This document shows positions 54,483 through 63,364 of a stretch of 64,000 nt of DNA, piece by piece (position 1 is the first letter of the stretch; every line of letters begins with the position of its first letter). The notes under the pieces were generated by a model. The model was not told the origin of the DNA and searched no databases. It saw only the letters and a list, made by a program, of their open reading frames with translations. This DNA comes from Lacinutrix sp. Bg11-31 (lineage in GTDB: Bacteria; Bacteroidota; Bacteroidia; Flavobacteriales; Flavobacteriaceae): NCBI RefSeq assembly GCF_002831665.1, contig NZ_CP025118.1:2790001-2854000 (forward strand). Reading direction: 5' to 3'. The translations under genes and the position numbers were made by a program.

Positions 54483-55027
54483 GGTAAAACAGCATTTTTA
54501 AATGTTGGAAGTATGATGTCTTTTTCTGAAATCAAGAACTCTTCTTTAGGTAGTTTCCAATCAATATTCAAATCTTTATCACTAAAAATAATTCCTTGTT
54601 CAGACTCTTTATCGTAATAATTATCACATTTATAAGAAAAAATTGCTGTCTCGCTTAATACAATAAATCCATGGGCAAAGTCTCTAGGAACAAAAAGTTG
54701 TTTTTTATTTGCTTCAGAAAGTTCTACTGAAACATATTCTCCAAATGTTTTAGAACTTTTTCTTAAATCTACAGCTACGTCTAGAACCCTTCCTTTAATT
54801 ACACGCACAAGCTTTGCTTGAGCATGCAATCCTGTTTGGTAATGCAGCCCTCTTAAAACTCCTTTTGTAGAATATGATTCGTTATCTTGAACAAAATTAG
54901 TTTTAGAATTCGTTAAATCATTAAACTGCTTTGTATTAAAGCTTTCAAAAAAAGAACCTCTTTTGTCTTCAAAAACCTTAGGCTCAATAATTAAGCAGCC
55001 TTTTAATTTAGTTTCGAAAATTTTCAT
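54479..55027 (-). CDS. rfbC: dTDP-4-dehydrorhamnose 3,5-epimerase
   Basis: 182 residues with a cupin fold. VFEDKRGSFFESFNTKQFND, RGLHYQT with the active-site His and GRVLDVAVDLRKSSKTFG are typical, followed by FVPRDFAHGFIVLSE. It epimerises the 4-keto sugar at C3 and C5. It lies 15 bases after rfbA and overlaps rfbD. Confidence 0.97.
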   Translation of the reverse strand: MKIFETKLKGCLIIEPKVFEDKRGSFFESFNTKQFNDLTNSKTNFVQDNESYSTKGVLRGLHYQTGLHAQAKLVRVIKGRVLDVAVDLRKSSKTFGEYVSVELSEANKKQLFVPRDFAHGFIVLSETAIFSYKCDNYYDKESEQGIIFSDKDLNIDWKLPKEEFLISEKDIILPTFKNAVLP

Positions 55028-55042
55028 TTAAATTATTTTATT

Positions 55043-55906
55043 TTATTCCTCAATAATACTAAGTAGATGTTTTCCATATCCACTTTTTACTAATGGTTTA
55101 ATAAGTTCTTGAAGTTGAGATTTGTTAATATAACCCATTTTATAAGCTACTTCTTCTATTGCTCCTATTTTTAAACCTTGTCTTTCTTCTATTACTTGAA
55201 CAAATTGTGAAGCTTGCATTAATGAATTAAATGTTCCTGTATCTAACCAAGCAGTCCCTTTATCTAGAACACTAACTTTTAGTTTTCCTTGCTTTAAGTA
55301 TTCTTTATTTACATCTGTTATTTCTAACTCACCTCTAGGACTTGGTTTTATATTCTTAGCAATATTTACAACTTCATTGTCATAAAAATAAATACCAGGA
55401 ACGGCATAATTAGATTTAGGGTTTTCAGGTTTCTCTTCAATTGAAATAACTTTTCCGTGCTCATCAAACTCTGCAACACCATAACGCTCTGGGTCATGCA
55501 CATGATAAGCATAAATAACACCTCCTTCTGGGTCACTATTCTCTTGTAATAACTTTTCTAAACCTGTTCCATAAAATATATTATCCCCTAGAATAAGCGC
55601 AACTTTATCTTTGCCTATAAAATCGGCTCCAATAATAAAAGCTTCTGCTAAACCATTAGGCTCTTCTTGAATTGCGTATTCGAAATTACACCCAAATTTT
55701 TTTCCATCTCCAAGTAAAGCTTCAAATAAAGGTAAATCGTGAGGTGTAGAAATAATTAGTATATCTTTTATACCAGACGACATTAATGTTGACAATGGGT
55801 AATAGATCATTGGCTTATCATAAATAGGCATTAGTTGTTTACTTACTGCCAATGTTAATGGGTGTAAGCGTGTGCCTGATCCTCCTGCCAATATTATACC
55901 TTTCAT
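55043..55906 (-). CDS. rfbA: Glucose-1-phosphate thymidylyltransferase
   Basis: 287 residues. It makes dTDP-glucose from dTTP and glucose 1-phosphate. [20 protein letters not shown] followed by [19 protein letters not shown] is the RmlA signature; [14 protein letters not shown] and [16 protein letters not shown] are also intact. Its ATG overlaps the rfbB stop by 4 bases. Confidence 0.98.
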   Translation of the reverse strand: MKGIILAGGSGTRLHPLTLAVSKQLMPIYDKPMIYYPLSTLMSSGIKDILIISTPHDLPLFEALLGDGKKFGCNFEYAIQEEPNGLAEAFIIGADFIGKDKVALILGDNIFYGTGLEKLLQENSDPEGGVIYAYHVHDPERYGVAEFDEHGKVISIEEKPENPKSNYAVPGIYFYDNEVVNIAKNIKPSPRGELEITDVNKEYLKQGKLKVSVLDKGTAWLDTGTFNSLMQASQFVQVIEERQGLKIGAIEEVAYKMGYINKSQLQELIKPLVKSGYGKHLLSIIEE

Positions 55907-56922
55907 TTATTGTTATATTTATTTAAATACCATTCTATTGTTTTTTTTATGCCTGTTTCAAAGTTCTCGTCTGCTTTCCAACCTAATTCTTTTTCTAGCT
56001 TGTTTGCATCAATGGCATATCTAAAATCGTGTCCTGGTCTATCTTTTACAAAAGTAATTTGTTCTTTATACGACTTCTTAGATGGTTTAACATTATCTAA
56101 AATCTCACAAATTGTTTTTACAATACACAAATTGTCTCTTTCGTTTCTTCCTCCAATATTGTAAGTTTCTCCTGCTTTACCCTTTTTATAAACCAATTCA
56201 ATCCCTTTGCAATGGTCTAAAACATATAACCAATCGCGAATATTTTTCCCATCTCCATAAATTGGAATATTCTCACCAGAAATCGCTTTTCTAATAATGG
56301 TTGGTATTAATTTTTCGTTATGTTGTTTTGGCCCATAATTATTAGAGCAATTAGTCGTAATAACATTTAATCCGTAGGTATGAAAATAACTACGCACAAT
56401 AAAATCTGATGATGCCTTAGATGCGCTATAAGGGCTATTTGGGGCATAAGGTGTTTGCTCTGTAAACAAACCTGTTTCACCTAAAGTTCCATAAACCTCA
56501 TCGGTTGAAATGTGGTGAAATCTTGCCGCTTCAAAACCTGTTTTTATTTGATTTGGTCCATCCATCCAATACGCCTTTGCAACATCAATTAAGTTAAATG
56601 TTCCAGTAATATTAGTGTCTATAAAAGCACTTGGATTTTTAATAGAATTATCAACATGAGATTCTGCTGCAAAATGAATTACGCCAGAAAAGCTATATTT
56701 ATTAAACAAATCTTCAAGAAGTTCTCTATTACAAATATCTCCTTCTACAAAAGTATAACTTGGGTTATTTTTAACCTCTTTTGTATTTGTAATATCTCCT
56801 GCATATGTAAGCTTGTCTAAATTTACAATATGGGTGTCCTTATTGTTTTCTAAAAAATATAGTATAAAGTTAGAGCCTATAAAACCTGCTCCACCAGTAA
56901 TTAAAATCGTTTTAATCTTCAT
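55903..56922 (-). CDS. rfbB: dTDP-glucose 4,6-dehydratase
   Basis: 339 residues from the ATG at 56920-56922, the family-like start [21 protein letters not shown] start 12 bases upstream is also open. [12 protein letters not shown] carries the active-site Thr-Asp-Glu and [10 protein letters not shown] the YxxxK. It makes the 4-keto-6-deoxy sugar for rhamnose. Its 5' end overlaps the Wzz-like gene by about 11 bases, linking rhamnose supply to chain-length control. Confidence 0.97.
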   Translation of the reverse strand: MKIKTILITGGAGFIGSNFILYFLENNKDTHIVNLDKLTYAGDITNTKEVKNNPSYTFVEGDICNRELLEDLFNKYSFSGVIHFAAESHVDNSIKNPSAFIDTNITGTFNLIDVAKAYWMDGPNQIKTGFEAARFHHISTDEVYGTLGETGLFTEQTPYAPNSPYSASKASSDFIVRSYFHTYGLNVITTNCSNNYGPKQHNEKLIPTIIRKAISGENIPIYGDGKNIRDWLYVLDHCKGIELVYKKGKAGETYNIGGRNERDNLCIVKTICEILDNVKPSKKSYKEQITFVKDRPGHDFRYAIDANKLEKELGWKADENFETGIKKTIEWYLNKYNNK

Positions 56923-57976
56923 AGTTTTTAGCATAATTTACCACTCTAAATATAAGATAGAATATACATAATAAAACAAATGCTAGTGCAGGGAAAATTA
57001 AAGAGTATTTATCTCGCCAACTACGTTTTATTTCTCCAACACCTTGGAAGCTTGATATGACAGCATAAAGCTTATCTTCTTCAATTTTTTGTTGATCTAA
57101 CGATTTTAACTGGTCTCTAATAATGTTTTCTTTCTCCAATAGTTCATACTCACGTGTTGTAGATCTAGTATCATTAGAGAGTGAAATTCCTCCTAAGTCT
57201 ATTTTTTTAGAACCTGTTTTAGACTCGTCTGTTCTTACTTTTATGTAAAATGTTTTTAAACTATCAATTTCTTGAAGTTGGGTTTTTAGATTTTGCTTTT
57301 GTAGTTCTCTAAGTTGTTCTTTTTTTATAAACGCTTCAGCTGAAAATTGATTAGTAAATGCTGATGCAACTCCCTTTTCAAGATTTTTAAAAATATCCTT
57401 TTGTGATGAATATGCTGTAATTAAAAACAAGTCTCCCGAATATAAACTTCTGTTTTCTATATAATCATCAAACGTCATTTCTTCCTTTCTTACAGAATCA
57501 AGACGTTGCATAAAACCTTGGTATTGTAAAATTCTATCATTCTCTGTTTCAGGACCTGGCTCAACTTTAAACCCTAAAATATTCTTAACATCCAAACTTA
57601 TAGAATCCTCAACAAAAATATTACTTAATGCATCGTAATCCCTTTCTGCTATTAGTGCATTAAAATACTTAATATTAGTAACTAACTGGTATTTAGACCC
57701 ATAAAAAGGCTCTACTAACATCTCAGACTGATAAGACACGTTCTTTGTTTGCTCTAACACATACCCTATTATTGTAAAAACGACGATTACTCCTAGAATA
57801 ATTTTCCAACTATTAATAAATATCTTTACAGTATGGATAGCTACAGAAAAAACTGCTTTTATTACCGATGTAAAAAAGCTTACAACTTTAGTTAGTGCGT
57901 TTCCAATGAGGTTAAAAAACACAATTAAATCTACTTCTTCGTTACTGTTTTTATTTGATGGTAGTTCTTGACTCAT
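56912..57976 (-). CDS. Wzz-like chain-length determinant protein
   Basis: 354 residues with two membrane helices (about 57-78, WKIILGVIVVFTIIGYVL, and 325-347, FPALAFVLLCIFYLIFRVV) around a long periplasmic coiled-coil region. This is the PCP/Wzz layout. It sets the chain length of the polymerised glycan. The gene lies 15 bases after the DUF6909-like gene and overlaps rfbB. Its N-terminus has an unusual extra amphipathic hydrophobic stretch before helix 1 (VVSFFTSVIKAVFSVAIHTV). Confidence 0.82.
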   Translation of the reverse strand: MSQELPSNKNSNEEVDLIVFFNLIGNALTKVVSFFTSVIKAVFSVAIHTVKIFINSWKIILGVIVVFTIIGYVLEQTKNVSYQSEMLVEPFYGSKYQLVTNIKYFNALIAERDYDALSNIFVEDSISLDVKNILGFKVEPGPETENDRILQYQGFMQRLDSVRKEEMTFDDYIENRSLYSGDLFLITAYSSQKDIFKNLEKGVASAFTNQFSAEAFIKKEQLRELQKQNLKTQLQEIDSLKTFYIKVRTDESKTGSKKIDLGGISLSNDTRSTTREYELLEKENIIRDQLKSLDQQKIEEDKLYAVISSFQGVGEIKRSWRDKYSLIFPALAFVLLCIFYLIFRVVNYAKNYED

Positions 57977-57991
57977 AATTTATTCTAATGG

Positions 57992-59680
57992 TTAATTAAA
58001 AATTTGTTGTAATATCTTTCTTGTTATTAAATATGTAGGTTTTACGCCAGACGTTCCTAAACCTCCAGAAGCTAATGTACTTCCTGTTTCTAATGGGTTA
58101 TCACTTGCGTAGTATGCATATCTCACTTTTACATCTGGATTAATACTACCGCGTACTTTTGATGCTGCTTGTATTGCTTTTTGGTAATGCGCACCTTCCA
58201 TTTCTAAACCTATAACATTCCAGGTTGAATTAAAAAAGAATTTTAAAATGTCTTTGTTTTGAAGAGATGTACCTAAAACAGTAATCATACTACCTTCAAA
58301 TACTTCAACACCTTGTCCTTCTAAATCAGCTTTACTAAGCTCGTTTTTAAACGGATAATTATCTGCCGTACCTTCAAAAATATGTGCAGATGGAATCATT
58401 ATATCTCCTTTTCCGCCTTCTAAAATTCCAGCTTTTCCCATTATTGAGATAGACTCGATATTTAAATGTGTTTTCTCTTTGCCTTCTTCGTACGGTTTTA
58501 AGAACTCATCTATAGTTTCGTAAGCCTGTTCTCCAAACGCATAATCCATTACAAAAAGCACAGGTTTTTCACTGTTTTTATCAGCTTTATTAAGCCCTAA
58601 ATCTGTAAGACTTAAATCTAGCTTTGCTGTATCAAAAATCTGTACATTTATATTGGTTCCAGAAGTATCTTTGATATAAATCATTCCTTGCTGTAACGCT
58701 TTTTGTGTTACTTTATTGCGTAGGTTTTCATTTTCAGAGCTGCTTAATGCTTCGTAAACCTCAAAAACATCTTTTTTAGATGCCAACGCTTTTAATGCTT
58801 GTGGTGCATACAAAGTATTCATAACACTATGTAGATTAGCACTAATAATATGTATTGGTCTTGATAATAAACCGTTTTTTTTAAGTGTTTCTTTTATTGT
58901 GTCTGCCCAGCGCTCTCCATGAATGTGGTGACCTAAACGCTCACGTAAAACAGGACTAAAAGTAACTGTACGCTTGTTATTATTTACAACCTCGTCTATA
59001 GCAAGTTTTCCTAACCAGTACACAATTTCTAATAAGCGTTCTGGATGTTTGGTTGTTGCAAAAACACTATAAACATCTGTAAGTTCTTTAAAAGTACGAC
59101 CTAAAATGTTTGCAGTATGTGTTATTGCTATTTCACGCTCTTGGTTCGTTAGTTTCTTTTTGCTTAAGACAGCAGCTTCTAACTTAATCCAATCTCTAGT
59201 TGTAGTTCCTTTCTCGTCTATAACTACGCGTTTAAAAATTTTATGAGATTCAACAAATAGAAATGTTAAGTGTGTTAAAATATCGTAGATTTCACTGCGT
59301 CCACGCGTGATTTCAATATTCATTTGCTCTTCGTCAATTCTGTAGCAATTACGTCTTCTTTTTGGAGGAATAATAGCTTCAAAATGAGAATTCGCATAAC
59401 CTTCATCACTTGTAAGGTTAATAAAACGACATTCTTCAATACCAATTGGAAGTCTATCAATAACATATAAAAGTCCTTCTAACTCAGCTTTTTCGTCTGC
59501 AATCGAGCCATAAATTTCTGGTCTTAATACTAAAAGAGCTTCGCGAAGCGTTTCTCCAGATATTCCCATAGGCTTATAAAAACCACGATTAAATAAATGT
59601 CGCATCGTAATGTACATTCTTTCTATAGCGTTCGAGCTCTCTTGCGCCCTCGTTCTTTCGTGTTTTTTTATTTTACTCAT
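57992..59680 (-). CDS. DUF6909-like protein with C-terminal nucleoside-phosphorylase-like domain
   Basis: 562 residues, no signal peptide, so cytoplasmic. It resembles the protein family I recall as DUF6909. Residues about 1-300 are mainly helical (HERTRAQESSNAIERMYITM near the start). From residue 372 the order of motifs looks like the PNP/MTA-nucleosidase fold: PVLFVMDYAFGEQAYE (Glu384), SIMGKAGILEGGKGDIMIPS (415-431), IGLEMEGAHY (Glu495, cf. the ribose-binding Glu of the MEGA motif) and YASDNPLE (Asp527, cf. the catalytic SD). The domain call is my inference. It is 15 bases upstream of the Wzz-like gene and has a promoter at 59698-59705. Confidence 0.65.
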   Translation of the reverse strand: MSKIKKHERTRAQESSNAIERMYITMRHLFNRGFYKPMGISGETLREALLVLRPEIYGSIADEKAELEGLLYVIDRLPIGIEECRFINLTSDEGYANSHFEAIIPPKRRRNCYRIDEEQMNIEITRGRSEIYDILTHLTFLFVESHKIFKRVVIDEKGTTTRDWIKLEAAVLSKKKLTNQEREIAITHTANILGRTFKELTDVYSVFATTKHPERLLEIVYWLGKLAIDEVVNNNKRTVTFSPVLRERLGHHIHGERWADTIKETLKKNGLLSRPIHIISANLHSVMNTLYAPQALKALASKKDVFEVYEALSSSENENLRNKVTQKALQQGMIYIKDTSGTNINVQIFDTAKLDLSLTDLGLNKADKNSEKPVLFVMDYAFGEQAYETIDEFLKPYEEGKEKTHLNIESISIMGKAGILEGGKGDIMIPSAHIFEGTADNYPFKNELSKADLEGQGVEVFEGSMITVLGTSLQNKDILKFFFNSTWNVIGLEMEGAHYQKAIQAASKVRGSINPDVKVRYAYYASDNPLETGSTLASGGLGTSGVKPTYLITRKILQQIFN

Positions 59681-59697
59681 GTAGTTTCATTAGCTAA

Positions 59698-59705
59698 CAA
59701 AGATA
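59698..59705 (-). promoter_or_regulatory. -7 promoter box TATCTTTG (minus strand)
   Basis: The reverse complement of 59698-59705 is TATCTTTG, an exact TAnnTTTG match, 18 bases before the DUF6909-like ATG and next to the end of the GH3 gene. It probably drives the DUF6909-like, Wzz-like and rfb genes. Confidence 0.55.
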
Positions 59706-59708
59706 CTA

Positions 59709-61211
59709 TTATTTCAGTATTATTTCAGTATTTAATGCCTTAGCAATTTTTCGATCGTTTGCAAGACGTGGAATTTTATTCTGCCCACCTAATTTCCCTA
59801 TTGATTTCATGTAATTTTGAAATCCGTTTTTTTGAATTACTGAGATCTTTAAAGGTTGTAAAACTTTACCTATTATTAAGTCTAAATAATAACTATTCTG
59901 TTGTTGTAAAGCTTGGTCTATTTTTTGCGCTAAAGCGGAAAGACTTTCAGGTTCGTTTTCAAACTCTATAAACCATTCGTGATATGGTAATCCAGATTCT
60001 GGACTAATTTGTGGTGCAACCGTAAACTCATTAATTCTAACTAAAGTACCTTCTGTAGCTATTCTTAAAGCGTGTTCTACTTCTTTACCAATTACATGCT
60101 CGCCAAAGGCAGAAATAAAGTGTTTTATACGTCCTGAAACAATAACGCGATATGGTTTTGTACTTGTAAAAATTACTGTGTCTCCAACATTATAAGCCCA
60201 TAATCCTGCATTTGTAGAAATTATTAAAACGTAATTTTCACCAACTTCAACATCTTTTATTGTAATTCGTTTTGGGTTATCTTCAAAAAAGTCTTCAACT
60301 AAAATAAATTCGTAAAACATTCCAGAATCTAGCTGTAGCAACATTCCTTTTTCTTCTTGCTTATCTTGAAAAGCGAAGAAACCTTCACTCGCAGGATACA
60401 ATTCTATACTATCTACTTTTCGTCCTATTAAGTTTTCGAACTTGGCTCTGTAAGGTTCGTAATTAACGCCTCCAAAAATGAAAAGGTTAAAATTCTTGAA
60501 AATATCACCAACTTTTTGTCCTGTTTTTTTCTGAAGCTTTTCAAAATACATTTGAACCCAAGATGGAATACCAGAAATAATAGTCATGTCTTCTGGTAAT
60601 GTTTCCTCTACTACTGCATCTACTTTAGTTTCCCAGTCTTCAATACAATTGGTTTCCCATGAAGGCAATCTGTTTTTTTGAAGGTATTTAGGTACGTAAT
60701 GAGCTACTATTCCAGATAATCGTCCTAATTGCACGCCGTTTTGTTCTGTTAAAATGGGACTGCCTTGAAGGAAAATCATTTTACCATCTACAAATTTAGA
60801 ATTTCCTGTTTCATGAATATAAAGCAAGATGGCATTTCGTGCTGCATTTACATGATTAGGCATACTTTCGGCAGTAATAGGAATGTATTTTGCGCCTGAT
60901 GTTGTACCAGATGTTTTTGCAAAATAGAGTGGTTTTCCTTTCCAAAGAATATTTTCTTCACCTGCAACTACTCTTTCTACGTACGGTTTTAGTGCTTCAT
61001 AATCACGAATAGGAACATGTTTTACATAATCGTCATGATTTTTTATAGTATTAAAACCGTGATCTTTTCCAAAGGCTGTTTCCGAAGCTCCTCTAATTAA
61101 ATCTCGAAAAACCTTTTCCTGGGTTTCAATAGGATTATTAGCCCATTTCTGAACTTTTTTATAAACTCTTTTAGCAAATGGTTTTGCTAAAGCTGCTTTT
61201 AGTGATAGCAT
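59709..61211 (-). CDS. GH3 auxin-responsive promoter family protein
   Basis: 500 residues. The acyl-adenylate motif YFAKTSGTTSGAKYIPIT (about 103-120), YPASEGFFAFQD and the C-terminal GRIKHFISAFGEHVIGKEVE match the bacterial GH3 family of acyl-adenylate/amide-forming enzymes. Plant members join amino acids to hormones; the bacterial substrate is unknown. It is cytoplasmic. Its ATG overlaps the alpha/beta hydrolase stop as TAATG. Confidence 0.9.
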   Translation of the reverse strand: MLSLKAALAKPFAKRVYKKVQKWANNPIETQEKVFRDLIRGASETAFGKDHGFNTIKNHDDYVKHVPIRDYEALKPYVERVVAGEENILWKGKPLYFAKTSGTTSGAKYIPITAESMPNHVNAARNAILLYIHETGNSKFVDGKMIFLQGSPILTEQNGVQLGRLSGIVAHYVPKYLQKNRLPSWETNCIEDWETKVDAVVEETLPEDMTIISGIPSWVQMYFEKLQKKTGQKVGDIFKNFNLFIFGGVNYEPYRAKFENLIGRKVDSIELYPASEGFFAFQDKQEEKGMLLQLDSGMFYEFILVEDFFEDNPKRITIKDVEVGENYVLIISTNAGLWAYNVGDTVIFTSTKPYRVIVSGRIKHFISAFGEHVIGKEVEHALRIATEGTLVRINEFTVAPQISPESGLPYHEWFIEFENEPESLSALAQKIDQALQQQNSYYLDLIIGKVLQPLKISVIQKNGFQNYMKSIGKLGGQNKIPRLANDRKIAKALNTEIILK

Positions 61212-62107
61212 TATTTGTTGTGTGTTTTAAACCAGTTAATAATTAAACTATCCCTTTCTTCTCTATAGTTTGAAAGTGAATGATTTCCTGCTTCAAATAT
61301 TTTATATTCAAAATCTTTTTTGTTTGATGCAGTAAGCGAATCTATAATTTGTTGCGCTTCCTCTAGTGCCACTCTAGAGTCATCACTTCCATGAAGAATT
61401 AAGGTTGGCTCGTTTAATTTATTATGCCAGAATACTGCTGATCGATTAACGTAAGCGTTTTTGTTTTGTATTGTATCACCAAACAAAGGTTTGTATACAT
61501 ATTGATACATGCTTTCTCTAAATTTAATGGCTTTAAATTTATTGGTTGGGCTTCCTACTACAGCAATACTATTTATATTATCTGTTAATTTAGACACTTG
61601 ATAAGTATTCATTCCTCCTCTAGAATAGCCTAAAACATGAATATTTTTGGCATCTACAAAATCTAATTCTTTTGCTATATCTATTAACTTTAAAATATCA
61701 TTTACATCTTTTCCTCCAAACTCATCAACGCCTTCACTTGCTATATTTCCTCTAAGTTGAGAGGCTAAAACTACAAATCCGTTTTCTGCTAATTGATTTA
61801 TCATTTTTAGTTGGTATGCATTAAGCATTCCAAAACTTTGATTTCCGCCTCTACAAAAAATAATTGCTGGTAATTTTGCCTTTTCCTTATTTGTTATTGG
61901 TTTTGCAATAAAACCTTCAATATTTAAACCTTCAGATTTATAATTAATTTTATAGGTTTCCACTCCTTCAATATGAAATGATTCCGTGTTGTTTAAAAGC
62001 TGTTGTGAAATAATTTGATTGTGAAAGGTGCTTATATCTTCTTTTTTGCAAGAAAAAAGTATGATGATAATTACAAGGTTTATTACTATTTTCGGAATTC
62101 TTCTCAC
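61211..62107 (-). CDS. Alpha/beta hydrolase lipoprotein (prolyl-oligopeptidase/dienelactone hydrolase type)
   Basis: 298 residues. The lipoprotein signal ends at Cys20 (IIIILFSC). The nucleophile Ser is in IHVLGYSRGGMNTYQ, the acid in ILHGSDDSRVALEEA and the His in FEAGNHSLSNYREE, so the triad is complete. It is likely a periplasmic or surface esterase or peptidase. The start is GTG at 62105-62107, overlapping the stop of the M23 gene by one base. Confidence 0.87.
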   Translation of the reverse strand: MRRIPKIVINLVIIIILFSCKKEDISTFHNQIISQQLLNNTESFHIEGVETYKINYKSEGLNIEGFIAKPITNKEKAKLPAIIFCRGGNQSFGMLNAYQLKMINQLAENGFVVLASQLRGNIASEGVDEFGGKDVNDILKLIDIAKELDFVDAKNIHVLGYSRGGMNTYQVSKLTDNINSIAVVGSPTNKFKAIKFRESMYQYVYKPLFGDTIQNKNAYVNRSAVFWHNKLNEPTLILHGSDDSRVALEEAQQIIDSLTASNKKDFEYKIFEAGNHSLSNYREERDSLIINWFKTHNK

Positions 62108-62979
62108 TATTTCTTAAAATCTATAAAATTAGTTGGGTTTACAGAATAACCATCGCTCCATAACTCGAAATGTAAATGTGGTCCTGTAGACAAGTCTCCT
62201 GTATTTCCTGAGGTTGCAATTACTTCTCCTGCTTTTACTAAATCGCCTTGTTCTTTAGTAAGCGTAGTATTGTGCTTATATACAGAAAGCAACCCGTAAC
62301 TGTGCTCTATTAAGATTACAAAGCCTGTTTCTGCTGTCCATTCTGCAAAAATTACTGTGCCATCTGCAGTAGCTTTAACTGGTGTGTTTTTTGCTACTAC
62401 TATATCTACTGCATAATGTTTTTCTTTAGCATTATATTGCTCACTAATTTCACCATTTACTGGTGGAAATAACACAAAATTAGTTTTAGATTTTGCAGTT
62501 TCGAAAAGATTGTATTTATCTTCTTTATCAACTTTTGCTCTTAATATAGAATCGGCTTCACTAGCAGACAAATCTACTTCACTTGCGTCTGTTTTAGCTG
62601 CTTCTATTATAGAGTCTCTATTAAACTTTACAGTACTTACTTCGCCTTTTAGTACTTTTCTTATTGAAGCATAATATTGATCGTTATAGGTAATTACCTG
62701 TTGTAACGAGTCTGTTTTATAGCTAAGCTCTACTGCTTGCTTTTTTAAAGCGGTTGAAGAATAACCTGGAATATATTCTCGCAATGGCGTAAAAGCAATT
62801 AGTAAAATTGTAAAAGCTACTAATGCAATAGACGAAATACCAAGTAGCACAAATACATTTAAACGTGTGAGTTTAAATGTTAATCGCTCCTCGAAAGTAT
62901 CTTCGTTTAGTATTACTAAACGATACTTATTAAGTAGTTTCTTAGATATTTTTTTAGTCTTTTTAATCTTCTTAGCCAT
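62107..62979 (-). CDS. M23 family metallopeptidase (LytM), membrane-anchored
   Basis: 290 residues. A basic N-terminus and one membrane helix (about 36-60, LLGISSIALVAFTILLIAFT) precede a coiled-coil linker and a complete LytM domain (about 170-285). The zinc ligands are present: HYAVD gives HxxxD, and GPHLHFELW gives HxH. It should cut peptidoglycan cross-links in the periplasm. It contrasts with the degenerate EnvC-like protein at 2452-3681. A -7 box lies at 62997-63004. Confidence 0.94.
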   Translation of the reverse strand: MAKKIKKTKKISKKLLNKYRLVILNEDTFEERLTFKLTRLNVFVLLGISSIALVAFTILLIAFTPLREYIPGYSSTALKKQAVELSYKTDSLQQVITYNDQYYASIRKVLKGEVSTVKFNRDSIIEAAKTDASEVDLSASEADSILRAKVDKEDKYNLFETAKSKTNFVLFPPVNGEISEQYNAKEKHYAVDIVVAKNTPVKATADGTVIFAEWTAETGFVILIEHSYGLLSVYKHNTTLTKEQGDLVKAGEVIATSGNTGDLSTGPHLHFELWSDGYSVNPTNFIDFKK

Positions 62980-62996
62980 ACGTGCTCATCTTAAAA

Positions 62997-63004
62997 CAAA
63001 AGTA
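62997..63004 (-). promoter_or_regulatory. -7 promoter box TACTTTTG (minus strand) for the M23 gene
   Basis: The reverse complement is TACTTTTG, an exact TAnnTTTG match, 18 bases before the M23 ATG. It faces away from the tatA promoter in the same 127-base gap. Confidence 0.55.
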
Positions 63005-63079
63005 AATAAAAATATAACTTTACCTATTTAACAATATACTAAAGTTAGCTTTAAAACGCTTTAATTAAACTTTAATTAC

Positions 63080-63087
63080 TAACTTTG
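63080..63087 (+). promoter_or_regulatory. -7 promoter box TAACTTTG for tatA
   Basis: An exact TAnnTTTG match 20 bases before the tatA ATG. The expected -33 position has TTTA rather than TTTG. Confidence 0.55.
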
Positions 63088-63106
63088 TACCTTAAATACA
63101 TATATT

Positions 63107-63292
63107 ATGATATCATTAAGTATATTTTTAGGTGCATTTGGACCATGGCAAATTGGATTAATAGTTATAGCTATTTTATTACTTTTTGGAGGTAAAAAAA
63201 TCCCAGAACTTATGAAAGGACTTGGAAGCGGAATTAAAGAATTTAAAGACGCTAGTAAAGAAGATGAGGAAAAAGCTGAAGAAAAAAAGTAA
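63107..63292 (+). CDS. tatA: Twin-arginine translocase subunit TatA/TatE
   Basis: 61 residues. One membrane helix (about 12-27, [18 protein letters not shown]) is followed by [20 protein letters not shown], the amphipathic helix, and an acidic-basic tail. It forms the pore for folded proteins. tatC is not nearby. It is a single gene with its own promoter and a shared terminator. Confidence 0.95.
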   Translation: MISLSIFLGAFGPWQIGLIVIAILLLFGGKKIPELMKGLGSGIKEFKDASKEDEEKAEEKK

Positions 63293-63312
63293 ATTTCTAA
63301 ATTAAACTATAT

Positions 63313-63343
63313 AAAAAACCATCGCAATGCGATGGTTTTTTTG
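63313..63343. terminator. Bidirectional Rho-independent terminator
   Basis: ACCATCGC and GCGATGGT form the stem, with A and T runs on either side, so it works in both directions. It separates tatA from the convergent DUF4837 gene. Confidence 0.87.
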
Positions 63344-63364
63344 TGCTCAGTATTCTGTATATAA

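Noticed and set aside
29637..57976. Polysaccharide locus as a prophage or integrated mobile island
   Set aside because: No integrase, transposase, tRNA boundary or att-like repeat was seen. It is a typical Wzx/Wzy locus, although parts may have been transferred.
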